A DNA stretch of 64,000 bases from Terribacillus aidingensis (lineage in GTDB: Bacteria; Bacillota; Bacilli; Bacillales; Amphibacillaceae), in the NCBI RefSeq assembly GCF_900215625.1, contig NZ_OBEK01000001.1:558001-622000 (forward strand). The letters run 5' to 3'. A model generated the notes under the pieces. That model did no database searches. It worked only from the letters and a program-made list of their open reading frames with translations, and had not been told where the DNA came from. The position numbers were made by a program, and so were the translations under genes. This document shows, one piece after another, positions 8,330 to 17,704 of this stretch. Position 1 is the stretch's first letter; each line of letters opens with the position of its first letter.

Positions 8330-8577
8330 AAGCAAAACAGATACGGTAGCGATGACGAAGAGTAGTAGCTGATGTGATCACTTTTAGAGAGCCGGTGGCT
8401 GGTGGGAACCGGTGTGATGCATGAGTGAATGGACTTCTGAGCACCATGGCTGAAATAGATAGTAGGCTGTGGCGGCATCTCCCCCGATAAAAGGAGTAAA
8501 GTGAGCTAGTTCGCTGGCTAACAAAGGTGGTACCACGGGTAATCTCGTCCTTTATTGGAGAGATTGCCCTTTTTTTA
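8330..8577 (+). promoter_or_regulatory. T-box riboswitch 1 (Trp specifier, TGGT T-box)
   Basis: This T-box leader has the stem I elements GACGAAGAGTAGTAG, the distal AGAGAGCCGG...GGTGGGAACCGG block, and a specifier loop closed by a GAAG/CTTC helix. The triplet before CTTC is TGG at 8430-8432 followed by A, so it reads tryptophan. The T-box AAAGGTGGTACCACGG is at 8523-8538. The terminator stem GGGTAATCTC/GAGATTGCCC (8537-8569) and T7 follow. Uncharged tRNA-Trp would stabilise the antiterminator. The base after TGG in the T-box is T, which pairs best with an A discriminator, unlike the second element. Confidence 0.9.
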
Positions 8578-8585
8578 TACACAAA

Positions 8586-8860
8586 ATCGTTGACGAAGAG
8601 GAGTACATGCTGCAGGATTTGTACAGAGAGCCGGTGATGGTGGGATTCCGGTCAAATCAGCAGCATGGAATGGGCTTCAGAGAGATTCCTTGAATGCAAG
8701 TAGGGGAATCCGGTTTCCCCCGTTACCGGGATAGGATATTAAGCAAGCGCTGCGTATCCGAATGAGCGGAAAGTGAAAGCTTTCAATAGAGGTGGCACCG
8801 CGGTGAAGAACCGTCCCCTATGCACATGACCAAATCATGTGCATAGGGGACGGTTTTTTT
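8586..8860 (+). promoter_or_regulatory. T-box riboswitch 2 (Trp specifier, TGGC T-box)
   Basis: A second complete T-box follows directly. Stem I has TTGACGAAGAGGAGTAC, then AGAGAGCCGGTGATGGTGGG; the specifier TGG is at 8671-8673 followed by G and the CTTC closing helix. The T-box GAGGTGGCACCGCGG is at 8789-8803. The terminator is a perfect 20-bp stem (arms 8809-8828 and 8836-8855) with T8. TGGC fits the G discriminator expected for tRNA-Trp. Arranged in series with element 1, it means that read-through into trpE requires both switches to be on. Confidence 0.92.
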
Positions 8861-8887
8861 ATTACCAAAAGCAAAGGAGCGAGAAGA

Positions 8888-10276
8888 ATGAATGTTACGC
8901 AAACGATAAATTTTGAAAAGAAGCAGCTGAACGGAGATACACTGACACCAGTCATCATATATAAACGATTACATGGGCAAAAAAAGTTCTTGCTGGAAAG
9001 CTCGGTACATCATACAGGGAAAGGACGCTACTCCATCATTGGTGCTAATCCATATAAGGAATTGACAGGAACTGGGCAGCAAACAATAGTTTTCGAAAAA
9101 GGGCAGGAAGAAAGGTTAGAGGAAAAGCCGCTGGAAGTTTTGAAGCAGCATATAAGCGGCGTGCAGCTGCCGCTTGATTTTCCTTTCTATGGCGGAGCGG
9201 TCGGCTACATGGCTTATGATACGATTCGGCAATATGAAGCACTTGGAGAGGTGCCAGCAGACCCAATCGGCATGCCGGAAGTTCATTTCATGTTTTATCA
9301 AGACATCATCGTTTACGACCACAAGCATGAGCAAGTTACGCTGCTGGCGGTTGATGGGTCTGGTAATAGGTCAGCAGAAGCCTTGCAAGAGCGTCTGGAG
9401 GAGATGGAGAAAGAGATTACCACGCATCAGGATATACCAGATGCAAGCTTACCTGCTGTCCATTTCCATCCAGAAATCGATCAGGCAGCCTTTATGAAAA
9501 TGGTGGAGGATGCCAAAGCTTATATCAAAGCAGGGGATGTCTTTCAAATCGTGCTTTCGCAGCGGCTGACAGCAGATTTTGATGGAGATGCATTTAGTTT
9601 TTACCGAAAGCTGCGAGCGAGCAACCCTTCTCCGTATATGTTTTATCTTGATTTTGAAGACTATACGGTACTGGGAGCTTCACCGGAGAGCTTGATTAAA
9701 GCAAGTGAGGGCATAGTAACAGCAAATCCTATTGCCGGATCACGGCCGCGGGGCAAAACAACGGAACAAGATGAGCAATTAACAACAGAGCTATTAGCAG
9801 ACGAAAAAGAGTTGGCGGAGCATCGGATGCTCGTTGACTTGAGTCGGAATGACCTGGGACGTGTATGTAAAGTGGGTACGATTGAACTGACAAAGTATAT
9901 GACGGTGGAAAAATATCAGCATGTGATGCACATCGTATCTGAGGTGCAAGGAGACTTGGCGGAAGGAATGACTGGATTGGATGCGCTCATAGCAGCACTG
10001 CCGGCAGGCACCGTATCTGGAGCGCCGAAGATACGGGCAATGCAGCTAATCAATCAATTTGAGAAGAAAAAACGAGGTCTCTATGCAGGAGCGATCGGCT
10101 ACATCAACATGAATGGCGATCTTGATCTGGCGTTGGCAATCCGGACCATGGTTGTCAAAGACAAAAAAGCTTATGTGCAGGCTGGTGCTGGACTTGTATA
10201 TGATTCGGATCCTGAGACAGAGTACCACGAGACACTTCATAAGGCGAAATCACTAACGGAGGTAGGTTTGACATGA
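8888..10276 (+). CDS. trpE: Anthranilate synthase component I
   Basis: This 462-residue chorismate-binding enzyme makes anthranilate from chorismate, with ammonia supplied by TrpG; it is the first committed step to tryptophan. Conserved blocks include LLESSVHHTGKGRYS (feedback-site region), the catalytic IAGSRPRGKT, DEKELAEHRMLVDLSRNDLG, HIVSEVQG, GTVSGAPKIRAM and GAGLVYDSDPETEYHE. The start at 8888 is set by AAAGGAG at 8873-8879; the longer frame begins inside the T-box terminator. It overlaps trpG by 4 nt. Expression is governed by the tandem T-boxes. Confidence 0.96.
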   Translation: MNVTQTINFEKKQLNGDTLTPVIIYKRLHGQKKFLLESSVHHTGKGRYSIIGANPYKELTGTGQQTIVFEKGQEERLEEKPLEVLKQHISGVQLPLDFPFYGGAVGYMAYDTIRQYEALGEVPADPIGMPEVHFMFYQDIIVYDHKHEQVTLLAVDGSGNRSAEALQERLEEMEKEITTHQDIPDASLPAVHFHPEIDQAAFMKMVEDAKAYIKAGDVFQIVLSQRLTADFDGDAFSFYRKLRASNPSPYMFYLDFEDYTVLGASPESLIKASEGIVTANPIAGSRPRGKTTEQDEQLTTELLADEKELAEHRMLVDLSRNDLGRVCKVGTIELTKYMTVEKYQHVMHIVSEVQGDLAEGMTGLDALIAALPAGTVSGAPKIRAMQLINQFEKKKRGLYAGAIGYINMNGDLDLALAIRTMVVKDKKAYVQAGAGLVYDSDPETEYHETLHKAKSLTEVGLT

Positions 10277-10875
10277 TTCTGTTAATCGATAATTACGATT
10301 CTTTTACGTATAACTTATTTCAGTACACAGCGGAGCTTGGAGAAGAGGTAACAGTAGTCCGCAATGATGAATTAACCATTCAGGACATCGAAAGCATGCA
10401 GCCAGAAGCAATCATCGTGTCACCAGGACCAGGTAGACCGGAGGACGCAGGCATTTGCGTGAAGGCAATACAGCACTTTGCTGGCAAGACGCCTATTCTC
10501 GGTATTTGTCTTGGTCACCAGGCAATCGGAACAGCTTTTGGAGCTGAAGTCAGTCGAGCAGGTCAAATCAAACATGGTAAAACATCTACGCTGCGCTATG
10601 AAGGCGAACATGATATAGCCCTGATTATCAAGGACTTGCCAATCATGCGTTATCATTCGCTCGTCATTAATAAGCAGACTGTTCCGGAAGAATTAGAAGT
10701 GACGGCATATGCAGAAGATGACGAGGAAATTATGGCTGTCCAGCATCGCCAATATCCAGTCTATGGCCTGCAGTTCCATCCGGAATCAATTGGAACCGAA
10801 GCTGGTAAGGAGATTGTGAAATATTACATTGAACTTATGAAGGAAGGGAAAAGGTATGGAACCGTTATTGGCTAA
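10273..10875 (+). CDS. trpG: Anthranilate synthase component II (glutamine amidotransferase)
   Basis: This 200-residue class I glutamine amidotransferase supplies ammonia to TrpE. The nucleophile Cys79 lies in GICLGHQAIG, the catalytic His169-Glu171 pair in QFHPES, and the oxyanion region is SPGPGRPEDAG. Its place inside the trp operon differs from B. subtilis, where one amidotransferase in the folate cluster serves both pathways. Here the protein may be dedicated to tryptophan, although sharing with PabB cannot be excluded. It overlaps trpE by 4 nt and trpD by 20 nt. Confidence 0.95.
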   Translation: MILLIDNYDSFTYNLFQYTAELGEEVTVVRNDELTIQDIESMQPEAIIVSPGPGRPEDAGICVKAIQHFAGKTPILGICLGHQAIGTAFGAEVSRAGQIKHGKTSTLRYEGEHDIALIIKDLPIMRYHSLVINKQTVPEELEVTAYAEDDEEIMAVQHRQYPVYGLQFHPESIGTEAGKEIVKYYIELMKEGKRYGTVIG

Positions 10876-11875
10876 GCTTACGAATACAGCATCCTTGAAT
10901 TATGCAGAAGCATTGCACGCATCAAGAGAATTGTTGAATGGCAATATGCCAGATGCCGTCGCAGGAGCATTCCTATCGATGCTGCAAACCCGCGGAGAAA
11001 CAGCTGATGAAGTAGCAGGAATGGTAGCCGCCATCCGGGAGAAAGCGCAAACCATTCCGTTTCAAGCAGTCGATGTGATGGATAACTGCGGTACGGGGGG
11101 AGACGGATCGCAAAGCTTTAATATCAGCACCACTGCAGCTTTTGTCATCGCAGGAGCCGGCATAACCATCGCTAAGCATGGCAACCGCAGCGTCTCCAGC
11201 AGAACCGGCAGTGCCGATGTTCTCGAAAAGCTCGGTGTGCCATTATCCTTGCCAGCAGCAGAGACAACACACTTGCTAAAAGATAATAAAATTGCATTTC
11301 TGTTCGCGCCGCATGTTCATCCTGGATTAAAACAGGTGATGCAGCTCCGGAAAATACTGCGGATCCCAACGATTTTCAATCTAATCGGCCCACTAACAAA
11401 TCCAGTGCCGCTTGATTCACAGCTGCTCGGAATTTACCGCCGCGATATGCTTGGTATGATGGCCGAAGCGCTGCATAAGCTGGGGCGAAAGCGAGCAATC
11501 GTTGTAAACGGTGCAGGTCACATGGATGAAGCTTCCTTAGCAGGCGACAATCATCTAGTGCTGCTGGAAGAAGGCAAACAGACAGCCTTCACACTTCATC
11601 CTGAAGAAGTTGGATTATCAGTTTATCCGCTGGAGGCAATTAAGGGCGGCGATGCAGCGGACAATGCACAAATTTTGCTGCGCGTATTGAACGGAGAAGC
11701 AGGTGTCCATCGCGATACGGTTGTACTGAACGCCGGTCTCGGTATCTATGCAAATGGAAAGACAAACTCCATTCACAAAGGCATTAAAATGGCACAAGAA
11801 AGTATTGATAGCGGAGCAGCCAAAGCGAAGCTGCAATACTTGATTGATTACAAGCAAAAGGAAGTGACGTCATGA
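10856..11875 (+). CDS. trpD: Anthranilate phosphoribosyltransferase
   Basis: This 339-residue enzyme transfers phosphoribose from PRPP to anthranilate. The PRPP/Mg loop DNCGTGGDGSQSFNIST, KHGNRSVSSRTGSADVLEKLG, the anthranilate-channel motif FLFAPHVHPGLK and FNLIGPLTNP are all present. The N-terminal helical domain is complete. The ATG at 10856 lies inside trpG with GGAAGGGAAAAGG upstream, and the gene overlaps trpC by 4 nt. It is the second step of tryptophan synthesis. Confidence 0.96.
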   Translation: MEPLLAKLTNTASLNYAEALHASRELLNGNMPDAVAGAFLSMLQTRGETADEVAGMVAAIREKAQTIPFQAVDVMDNCGTGGDGSQSFNISTTAAFVIAGAGITIAKHGNRSVSSRTGSADVLEKLGVPLSLPAAETTHLLKDNKIAFLFAPHVHPGLKQVMQLRKILRIPTIFNLIGPLTNPVPLDSQLLGIYRRDMLGMMAEALHKLGRKRAIVVNGAGHMDEASLAGDNHLVLLEEGKQTAFTLHPEEVGLSVYPLEAIKGGDAADNAQILLRVLNGEAGVHRDTVVLNAGLGIYANGKTNSIHKGIKMAQESIDSGAAKAKLQYLIDYKQKEVTS

Positions 11876-12651
11876 CATTTTTGGAAAGAATACTAAAGGA
11901 AAAGCGAACGGAAGTTGCAACACTAAAGCAAACGTACCGACATACAGCGGCACAGCGTAAACCTATCTCTTTATACGAACGTTTTCAGCAGAAAGAACAG
12001 CTGCAAATTATCGCTGAAATCAAGCGTGCTTCTCCATCAAAAGGGGTAATTAACCCAGATGTTGTGCCAGCAGACCAAGCCAGAATCTATGAAACTGCAG
12101 GAGCAGGAGCTGTGTCTGTATTGACGGATACGCCATTCTTTAAAGGTACAATGGATGACTTAGCGGCTGTGAGGGAAGCGGTAGATCTGCCTGTTTTAAA
12201 TAAAGACTTTATCTTAGACGAAATACAAATTGACAGGGCAGCTGATTACGGTGCTGATGTGATTCTGCTAATCGTCGCGGCACTTGAGAATGACCGCTTG
12301 CAAAATTTATATCAATATGCAAAATCTAAAGAATTGGATGTACTGGTAGAAGTGCATAACGAAGAAGAACTGGAGCAAGCCCAAGCGCTTGGTGCGAATA
12401 TTATCGGCATCAATAATCGGAATCTTAAGACTTTTGAGGTGGATCTTGGTGTAACAGAACGGCTGATAAAGAAAATAAATACAACAAACACACTGGTGAT
12501 TAGTGAGAGCGGCATGGCTGTACCAGCAAATGCAGAGCGTGTAGCGAGAGTCGGAGCAAAAGGAATTTTAGTTGGTGAAACACTTATGCGCGCTTCTGAT
12601 ATCGCCACTGCATTGCAGTCACTTCAAGTGTCTGTAGGAGCAGAGCGGTGA
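11872..12651 (+). CDS. trpC: Indole-3-glycerol phosphate synthase
   Basis: This 259-residue TIM barrel closes and decarboxylates carboxyphenylamino-deoxyribulose phosphate to indole-3-glycerol phosphate. Conserved blocks are IAEIKRASPSKG (catalytic Lys/Glu), VLTDTPFFKGTMDDL, PVLNKDFILDEIQI, GINNRNLKTFEVD, SESGM and KGILVGETLMR. Its stop overlaps the trpF start (TGATG). It is monofunctional, with no fused TrpF. Confidence 0.96.
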   Translation: MTFLERILKEKRTEVATLKQTYRHTAAQRKPISLYERFQQKEQLQIIAEIKRASPSKGVINPDVVPADQARIYETAGAGAVSVLTDTPFFKGTMDDLAAVREAVDLPVLNKDFILDEIQIDRAADYGADVILLIVAALENDRLQNLYQYAKSKELDVLVEVHNEEELEQAQALGANIIGINNRNLKTFEVDLGVTERLIKKINTTNTLVISESGMAVPANAERVARVGAKGILVGETLMRASDIATALQSLQVSVGAER

Positions 12652-13259
12652 TGATTGTAAAGATATGCGGTATCCAGTCCGTTGACGCCGGCCTGGCAGC
12701 TGCAGAAGCAGGTGCTGACATGATTGGTTTTGTTTTCGCCGAGAGCACCAGACAAGTAACGGCTGACCAAGCAGCCCAGATTGGCAAAAAGCTGCCGTCG
12801 CATGTCAAAAAAGTTGGTGTGTTCGTGAACGAGCCAATCGACAGTCTCTTAAACATTGCAGACACTGCTGCATTAGATTACATTCAGCTGCACGGGGATG
12901 AAACACCTGCATATGTAAAAGAATTGAATAAGCCAGTTATGAAAGCTTTCTCTGTTTCGTCAGAGTCTGACCTAAAGCGGCTCACTGCTTATGCTTGCGA
13001 TTACTATTTGCTGGATAGTCCGGCTGAAGCTTACCGCGGCGGTAATGGCACACCATTTGACTGGTCGCTAGCAAGTTCAAAGACGCTGCCGAGGGAGAAG
13101 CTATTCCTGGCTGGCGGGCTGCACGCTGACAATGTACAGCAAGCAATCAGCGAAGTAAGCCCTGCTGGAGTTGATGTAAGCAGCGGTGTGGAGACAAACA
13201 AACAAAAAGATTCTCTTAAAATAAAGCAATTTATTGCAGCGGCAAGGAAAGGACAGTGA
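12651..13259 (+). CDS. trpF: Phosphoribosylanthranilate isomerase
   Basis: This roughly 202-residue TIM-barrel isomerase carries out the Amadori rearrangement before TrpC. The motifs KICGIQ (catalytic Cys), [24 protein letters not shown], the Asp of [23 protein letters not shown] and [11 protein letters not shown] are present. ATG 12651 is coupled to the trpC stop (TGATG); an in-frame GTG one codon earlier is an alternative. It is separate from trpC, as in B. subtilis. Confidence 0.95.
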   Translation: MIVKICGIQSVDAGLAAAEAGADMIGFVFAESTRQVTADQAAQIGKKLPSHVKKVGVFVNEPIDSLLNIADTAALDYIQLHGDETPAYVKELNKPVMKAFSVSSESDLKRLTAYACDYYLLDSPAEAYRGGNGTPFDWSLASSKTLPREKLFLAGGLHADNVQQAISEVSPAGVDVSSGVETNKQKDSLKIKQFIAAARKGQ

Positions 13260-13264
13260 AAAAC

Positions 13265-14470
13265 ATGGAAGCATACCCGACAGAAACTGGGCACTATGGA
13301 GACTTTGGCGGCCGTTTTGTACCAGAAACATTGATGCCAGCTATTCTGGAACTAGAAAAAGCGTTTAAAGAAGCGAAAGAGGACGAAGGTTTTCAGGAAG
13401 AAATGCGCTATTATTTAAAACAATATGTCGGACGGGAAACACCACTTTATTATGCAGAACGTCTTACCAAGCATCTGGGTGGCCCGAGAATTTATCTAAA
13501 GCGAGAAGATTTAAACCATACAGGTGCGCATAAGATCAACAATACAATCGGCCAAGCTTTGCTGACGCAGCGAATGGGGAAGAAAAAGGTTGTAGCGGAA
13601 ACAGGAGCTGGTCAGCATGGAGTGGCGACAGCAACCGTTAGTGCTTTGCTTGGACTAGAATGCATCATTTTCATGGGAAAAGAAGATGTCAGACGCCAAG
13701 CTTTGAATGTTTACCGCATGGAGCTGCTTGGCGCCCAAGTTGTATCCGTCGACCAAGGCAACGGAACATTGAAAGATGCAGTAAATGAAGCGATGCGCTA
13801 CTGGACTGCGAACGTTGAGGATACGCATTATATCTTTGGTACTGCGGCTGGTCCGCATCCGTTTCCGCAACTTGTGCGAGACTTCCAGCGTATTATTGGA
13901 GACGAGACACGAAAACAAATTATCGAAGCAGAAGGCAAGCTGCCAGAAGCAGTGATTGCCTGTGTTGGCGGCGGAAGCAATGCCATCGGTATGTTTTATC
14001 CGTTTGTAGAGGACCGAGATGTGAAAATGTACGGTATAGAAGCCGGAGGTAAAGGATTATTATCCGGGATGCACGCAGCCTCGCTTACAGAAGGAAAAGC
14101 TGGTATTTTACATGGATCGTTATCTTATCTGCTGCAAAATGAAGACGGCCAGGTACAAGAGCCACATTCGATCTCGGCTGGTTTAGATTACCCAGGTGTC
14201 GGCCCAGAACATAGTTATTTAAAAGATGCCGGACGTGTTACGTATGATGCTATCACAGATGAAGAAGCGTTGGAGGCTGTTCGGCTGCTTTCCAGAACAG
14301 AAGGAATTATCCCTGCTTTGGAAAGTGCGCATGCCGTCGCTTACTGCAAAAAACTGGCGCCGAAGATGAACAAAGATGATGTTTTGGTTGTATGCCTGTC
14401 TGGGCGCGGCGATAAAGATGTGAACACAATTAGAGAGGCGCATGAAACAGGAGGTGAGCTGCATGAGTAA
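13265..14470 (+). CDS. trpB: Tryptophan synthase beta chain
   Basis: This 401-residue PLP enzyme condenses indole and serine. The PLP lysine lies in [14 protein letters not shown], with ETGAGQHG, the phosphate-binding [20 protein letters not shown] and CLSGRGDKD all intact. ATG 13265 is preferred, with AAGGA about 11 nt upstream; GTG 13256 overlaps the trpF stop but sits too close to the ribosome site. It pairs with TrpA to channel indole. Confidence 0.96.
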   Translation: MEAYPTETGHYGDFGGRFVPETLMPAILELEKAFKEAKEDEGFQEEMRYYLKQYVGRETPLYYAERLTKHLGGPRIYLKREDLNHTGAHKINNTIGQALLTQRMGKKKVVAETGAGQHGVATATVSALLGLECIIFMGKEDVRRQALNVYRMELLGAQVVSVDQGNGTLKDAVNEAMRYWTANVEDTHYIFGTAAGPHPFPQLVRDFQRIIGDETRKQIIEAEGKLPEAVIACVGGGSNAIGMFYPFVEDRDVKMYGIEAGGKGLLSGMHAASLTEGKAGILHGSLSYLLQNEDGQVQEPHSISAGLDYPGVGPEHSYLKDAGRVTYDAITDEEALEAVRLLSRTEGIIPALESAHAVAYCKKLAPKMNKDDVLVVCLSGRGDKDVNTIREAHETGGELHE

Positions 14471-15239
14471 AGCAAAGCTGGATACTGTATTTCAAACGGT
14501 AGAGGAAGCCGGAGAAAAAGCGTTTGTGCCGTATATCATGGCTGGTGATGGCGGTTTGGAAAATCTGAACGGACGCATCCGTTTTCTTGCAGAAAGCGGA
14601 GCAACAGCGATTGAACTTGGAATACCGTTTTCAGATCCTGTCGCAGACGGTCCGACCATTCAAGCTGCAGGCATCCGAGCCTTGGAAGCCGGGACGACTG
14701 TACAAGCTGTTTTGGATGAAGTCGCAAAAGAGAAAGATAACCGCTCAGTACCTCTGGTGATCATGACGTATCTGAATCCAATCTTTGCTTATGGCGTAGA
14801 AGCTTTTGCATCAGCCTGTGAAACAGCAGGAATTTCCGGCCTCATTTTGCCGGATTTGCCGCTTGAAGAAGAAGGGCTTGTTGTGAAGTCACTGAAGAAG
14901 CATGATATCGCGCTCATTCGTTTGGTCGCTTTGACGAGCACACCAGAAAGAATCCGTGCACTTGCCGAACGCTCAGAAGGCTTCCTTTACGCGGTAACAG
15001 TCGCAGGCACGACGGGAGAGCGAGCTAGCTTTGTTGATCAAATTGGCACGCACTTGCAAGCATTGAAGGCAATCAGTAAAGCACCGGTACTTGCCGGATT
15101 TGGAGTCTCTACACCCGAACACGTGAAAGAGCTTAGTCAGTATTGTGATGGTGTCGTAGTAGGAAGTAGGATTGTGGATGCGCTCTATCGAGGGGACAAA
15201 CAGCAAGTGGCTGATTTAATTGCGTCGAGGAAGTACTGA
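14463..15239 (+). CDS. trpA: Tryptophan synthase alpha chain
   Basis: This 258-residue TIM barrel cleaves indole-3-glycerol phosphate. The catalytic Glu lies in [18 protein letters not shown] and the Asp in [11 protein letters not shown]; the loop [20 protein letters not shown] and GVVVGSRIV complete the family pattern. AGGAGGTGA precedes ATG 14463, which overlaps the end of trpB by 8 nt. It is the last gene of the operon, followed by a strong hairpin. Confidence 0.96.
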   Translation: MSKAKLDTVFQTVEEAGEKAFVPYIMAGDGGLENLNGRIRFLAESGATAIELGIPFSDPVADGPTIQAAGIRALEAGTTVQAVLDEVAKEKDNRSVPLVIMTYLNPIFAYGVEAFASACETAGISGLILPDLPLEEEGLVVKSLKKHDIALIRLVALTSTPERIRALAERSEGFLYAVTVAGTTGERASFVDQIGTHLQALKAISKAPVLAGFGVSTPEHVKELSQYCDGVVVGSRIVDALYRGDKQQVADLIASRKY

Positions 15240-15248
15240 CAAAATAGA

Positions 15249-15288
15249 GAGTGCAGAAGAATCATAGATTCCTCTGCACTCTTTTTTA
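15249..15288 (+). terminator. trp operon terminator
   Basis: A 15-bp stem with one mismatch (arms 15249-15263 and 15267-15281, 3-nt loop) is followed by T6. It overlaps the end of the converging MFS gene. Confidence 0.88.
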
Positions 15289-16485
15289 CTTGCTTTTCAC
15301 AAATAAATGCTTACTTCTGAAAACAACTATACTAACTGCAGCCAGCAGTATCCCGGAAATCGCGAAGACAACCCGAATTCCAAGCAAGTCTGCCATTAAC
15401 CCCATAACTAGTGAACCAACTCCAAAAATTCCTGTCCCAATAGCTCCTAACGATGTATAGACCGTAGACAGCTGCTCTTTTGGAACGCTAGTTTGGATAA
15501 CAGATTGCTGCGGAATGTTTTTAATTTGCCCAAACAGTCCGACACAAAGCGATAACAGCAAGGAAACGATTGGAAAACTGTTTAGGCTAAACAGTAAGGT
15601 AACGATGGCACTTAATAAGGAACCGGTAAAAATTAAGCTTCCTAATCTTCTTTCCATCACTGCAGCGTACTTCATGCAATATACACTTCCTGCGATTAAC
15701 CCTAAAAAGAATGCGCCATTGATAAATCCCCACCACTTTTCATCAACATGCAGTGCATCACTGACAAATGCATATAGAATGGCGGCTATCCAAACGGTTC
15801 CGGCAATCGTTTCTAAAAAATCAATCCAAGCAATTCTTTTTAATACTGGAGTAGAAGATAAGGTTACCCAGCCTGCTTTTATTTGTTCAAATTTCCCTTT
15901 AGACGCTGTTGTTGTGTGTTTAACGCTTTCTAACTGACAAAGCAAGAAACTGGAAATGATGAACAAAGCCCCGACGAACCAAACCAGCTGTTGAGCACTC
16001 ACCACAATTAGAAACAAACTTCCTGCAAACCACATGGCTGCCTGTATAGCCTGTGTTACAGTTTCGGCAGTTCCATTTGCCTGCATTAACTGGTCTGGTT
16101 TTACATAGTGCGGAATCAATGTCTGTCTTATCGGATTGGCGCAACCATCCAAAAATGCAATCAGCCCTATTAGTAAGAAGATGACGTAGTAATTAGATGC
16201 GGTGGTTACCATTAAAAGAAAACCTAGTATAAAAAGCAAAATAGTTTTTCCAATCTGTGATCCGGTCAGCAGCCATTTAAGATTCACCTTTCCCACCATA
16301 AGAGGTGTTAACAGACTGGATATAAACATAGTAGTAGTAATGGTAAATGGTACAAATGCTGATGCAGCTGCAGAACCTGTTAACATATAAATCGAACTTA
16401 TCACGCTAACCATATATAATACATCACCAATATTAGCAATGGATTGACCCCATAGTAAGAAAGAGAAATTTTTATTCAATATCAT
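15286..16485 (-). CDS. MFS efflux transporter (macrolide-efflux-like group)
   Basis: This roughly 399-residue, 12-helix major facilitator has the N-terminal pattern FSFLLWGQSIANIGDVLY (L-xxG-Q-xx-S-x-G-D), shared with MefA-type drug exporters and B. subtilis relatives of unknown substrate. The helices are spread evenly, and the central cytoplasmic loop lies near residue 190 (ESVKHTTTASKGKFEQ). The start at M3 (16485) is preferred because GGGGGATGAAG then serves as ribosome site; ATG 16491 lies inside it. The substrate cannot be told from sequence. An inverted repeat 95 bp upstream could be its operator. Confidence 0.8.
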   Translation of the reverse strand: MILNKNFSFLLWGQSIANIGDVLYMVSVISSIYMLTGSAAASAFVPFTITTTMFISSLLTPLMVGKVNLKWLLTGSQIGKTILLFILGFLLMVTTASNYYVIFLLIGLIAFLDGCANPIRQTLIPHYVKPDQLMQANGTAETVTQAIQAAMWFAGSLFLIVVSAQQLVWFVGALFIISSFLLCQLESVKHTTTASKGKFEQIKAGWVTLSSTPVLKRIAWIDFLETIAGTVWIAAILYAFVSDALHVDEKWWGFINGAFFLGLIAGSVYCMKYAAVMERRLGSLIFTGSLLSAIVTLLFSLNSFPIVSLLLSLCVGLFGQIKNIPQQSVIQTSVPKEQLSTVYTSLGAIGTGIFGVGSLVMGLMADLLGIRVVFAISGILLAAVSIVVFRSKHLFVKSK

Positions 16486-16491
16486 CTTCAT

Positions 16492-16807
16492 CCCCCAATT
16501 ATTGAATGGAATGTTGTTTTGTTGAATTGGGAAATTTTAAATTGGACTGTTCACTAGGCGTTTACTCCTTTCGTATGGAGGATAAATCTGGGGGATTAGA
16601 TTTATCCAAGTTTGTGGCACGATATACCAATTACATGAATTTTAGCACAATTGGATAACTTTATGACAATATCCTTATAAAATTTGTGGGGAATGAATGC
16701 ATGGCAATTTATTTTGGAAAAAACATAGGTCATTTTTAGTGCGAAAGTGAAACATTTCCAGGGCTTATCCGTATATCTACTGATAGAAGCAGGAAAGGGT
16801 GAAGTTA
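16492..16807. promoter_or_regulatory. Divergent intergenic region with a 10-bp inverted repeat
   Basis: These 316 bp separate the MFS gene from yhaQ. The main structure is a perfect inverted repeat GGATAAATCT-N8-AGATTTATCC (16580-16589 / 16598-16607). It has no T run, so it looks like an operator rather than a terminator. The rest is AT-rich, with no convincing ORF. Confidence 0.5.
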
Positions 16808-17704
16808 GTGCTTCAACTAAAAGAAGTAACAAAAAGATTTGGTAGTTTTACTGCAGTTGATCAGCTGACGCTGTCGATACCAGAAGGAGAGATGTTTGGT
16901 TTCCTAGGATCAAACGGAGCTGGTAAAACAACTACCTTCCGAATGATTCTGAACTTATTGGAAAGTACAGATGGGGAAATAACTTGGCGTGGCAAGAAGA
17001 TTACATATGCTGACAGTGATGAGATTGGCTATCTTCCCGAAGAGAGAGGATTGTATCCCAAACTGAGTGTAAAAGAGCAGCTCGTTTACTTAGCTAAGCT
17101 GAGAGGCATGGCAAAAGCAGATAGTGTCAAAGCACTCAAAACATGGCTGGAACGGTTTAACATAACCGAGTATGAAAACAAAAAAGTAGAAGAGCTGTCC
17201 AAAGGAAATCAGCAGAAGATCCAATTTATATCCGCTGTATTACATAACCCGCGGCTGCTTATACTGGATGAGCCATTCTCTGGCCTGGACCCTGTGAATG
17301 TGGAAATGCTCAAACAAGCAGTCATTGACTTAAAGAATGCTGGAACTTCTATTATATTTTCCTCCCATCGAATGGAGCATGTAGAGGAATTATGCCGTTT
17401 TCTTTGTATTATGAAACAAGGAAAACCGGTTGTAGAGGGTGATTTGGTAGAAATCAAGCGTTCTTTCCGTAAGAAAAATATAACCATTGCAGCAGACTAT
17501 GATTTGCGTTTTTTAAAAGAAACTGCAGGCGTAATCAAATACCAGGAAACACAGCAAGGCTGCCGGCTGCAAATTGCATCAGCAGAAGATGCGCCGACTG
17601 TATGGAAACAGCTGACCGATAAAGGATTTGTCAGCAAGTTTGAAGTAGAAGAACCTACATTGAATGATATCTTTATTGAAAAGGCGGGGGAGTCCTATGC
17701 GTAA
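16808..17704 (+). CDS. yhaQ: ABC transporter ATP-binding protein YhaQ (Na+/drug efflux type)
   Basis: This 298-residue ATPase is the same length as B. subtilis YhaQ. Walker A is GSNGAGKTTTF, the signature is ELSKGNQQKIQF, Walker B is LLILDEPFSGLDP and the H-loop is SSHRMEHVE. The C-terminal roughly 80 residues form the regulatory extension common in NatA-like proteins. The start is taken as GTG 16808 (MLQLKEVTKRFG) with AAGGGTGA upstream; GTG 16799 is too close to the ribosome site. It overlaps yhaP by 8 nt. The pair is known in B. subtilis as a sodium-linked or polymyxin-related efflux system. Confidence 0.88.
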   Translation: MLQLKEVTKRFGSFTAVDQLTLSIPEGEMFGFLGSNGAGKTTTFRMILNLLESTDGEITWRGKKITYADSDEIGYLPEERGLYPKLSVKEQLVYLAKLRGMAKADSVKALKTWLERFNITEYENKKVEELSKGNQQKIQFISAVLHNPRLLILDEPFSGLDPVNVEMLKQAVIDLKNAGTSIIFSSHRMEHVEELCRFLCIMKQGKPVVEGDLVEIKRSFRKKNITIAADYDLRFLKETAGVIKYQETQQGCRLQIASAEDAPTVWKQLTDKGFVSKFEVEEPTLNDIFIEKAGESYA

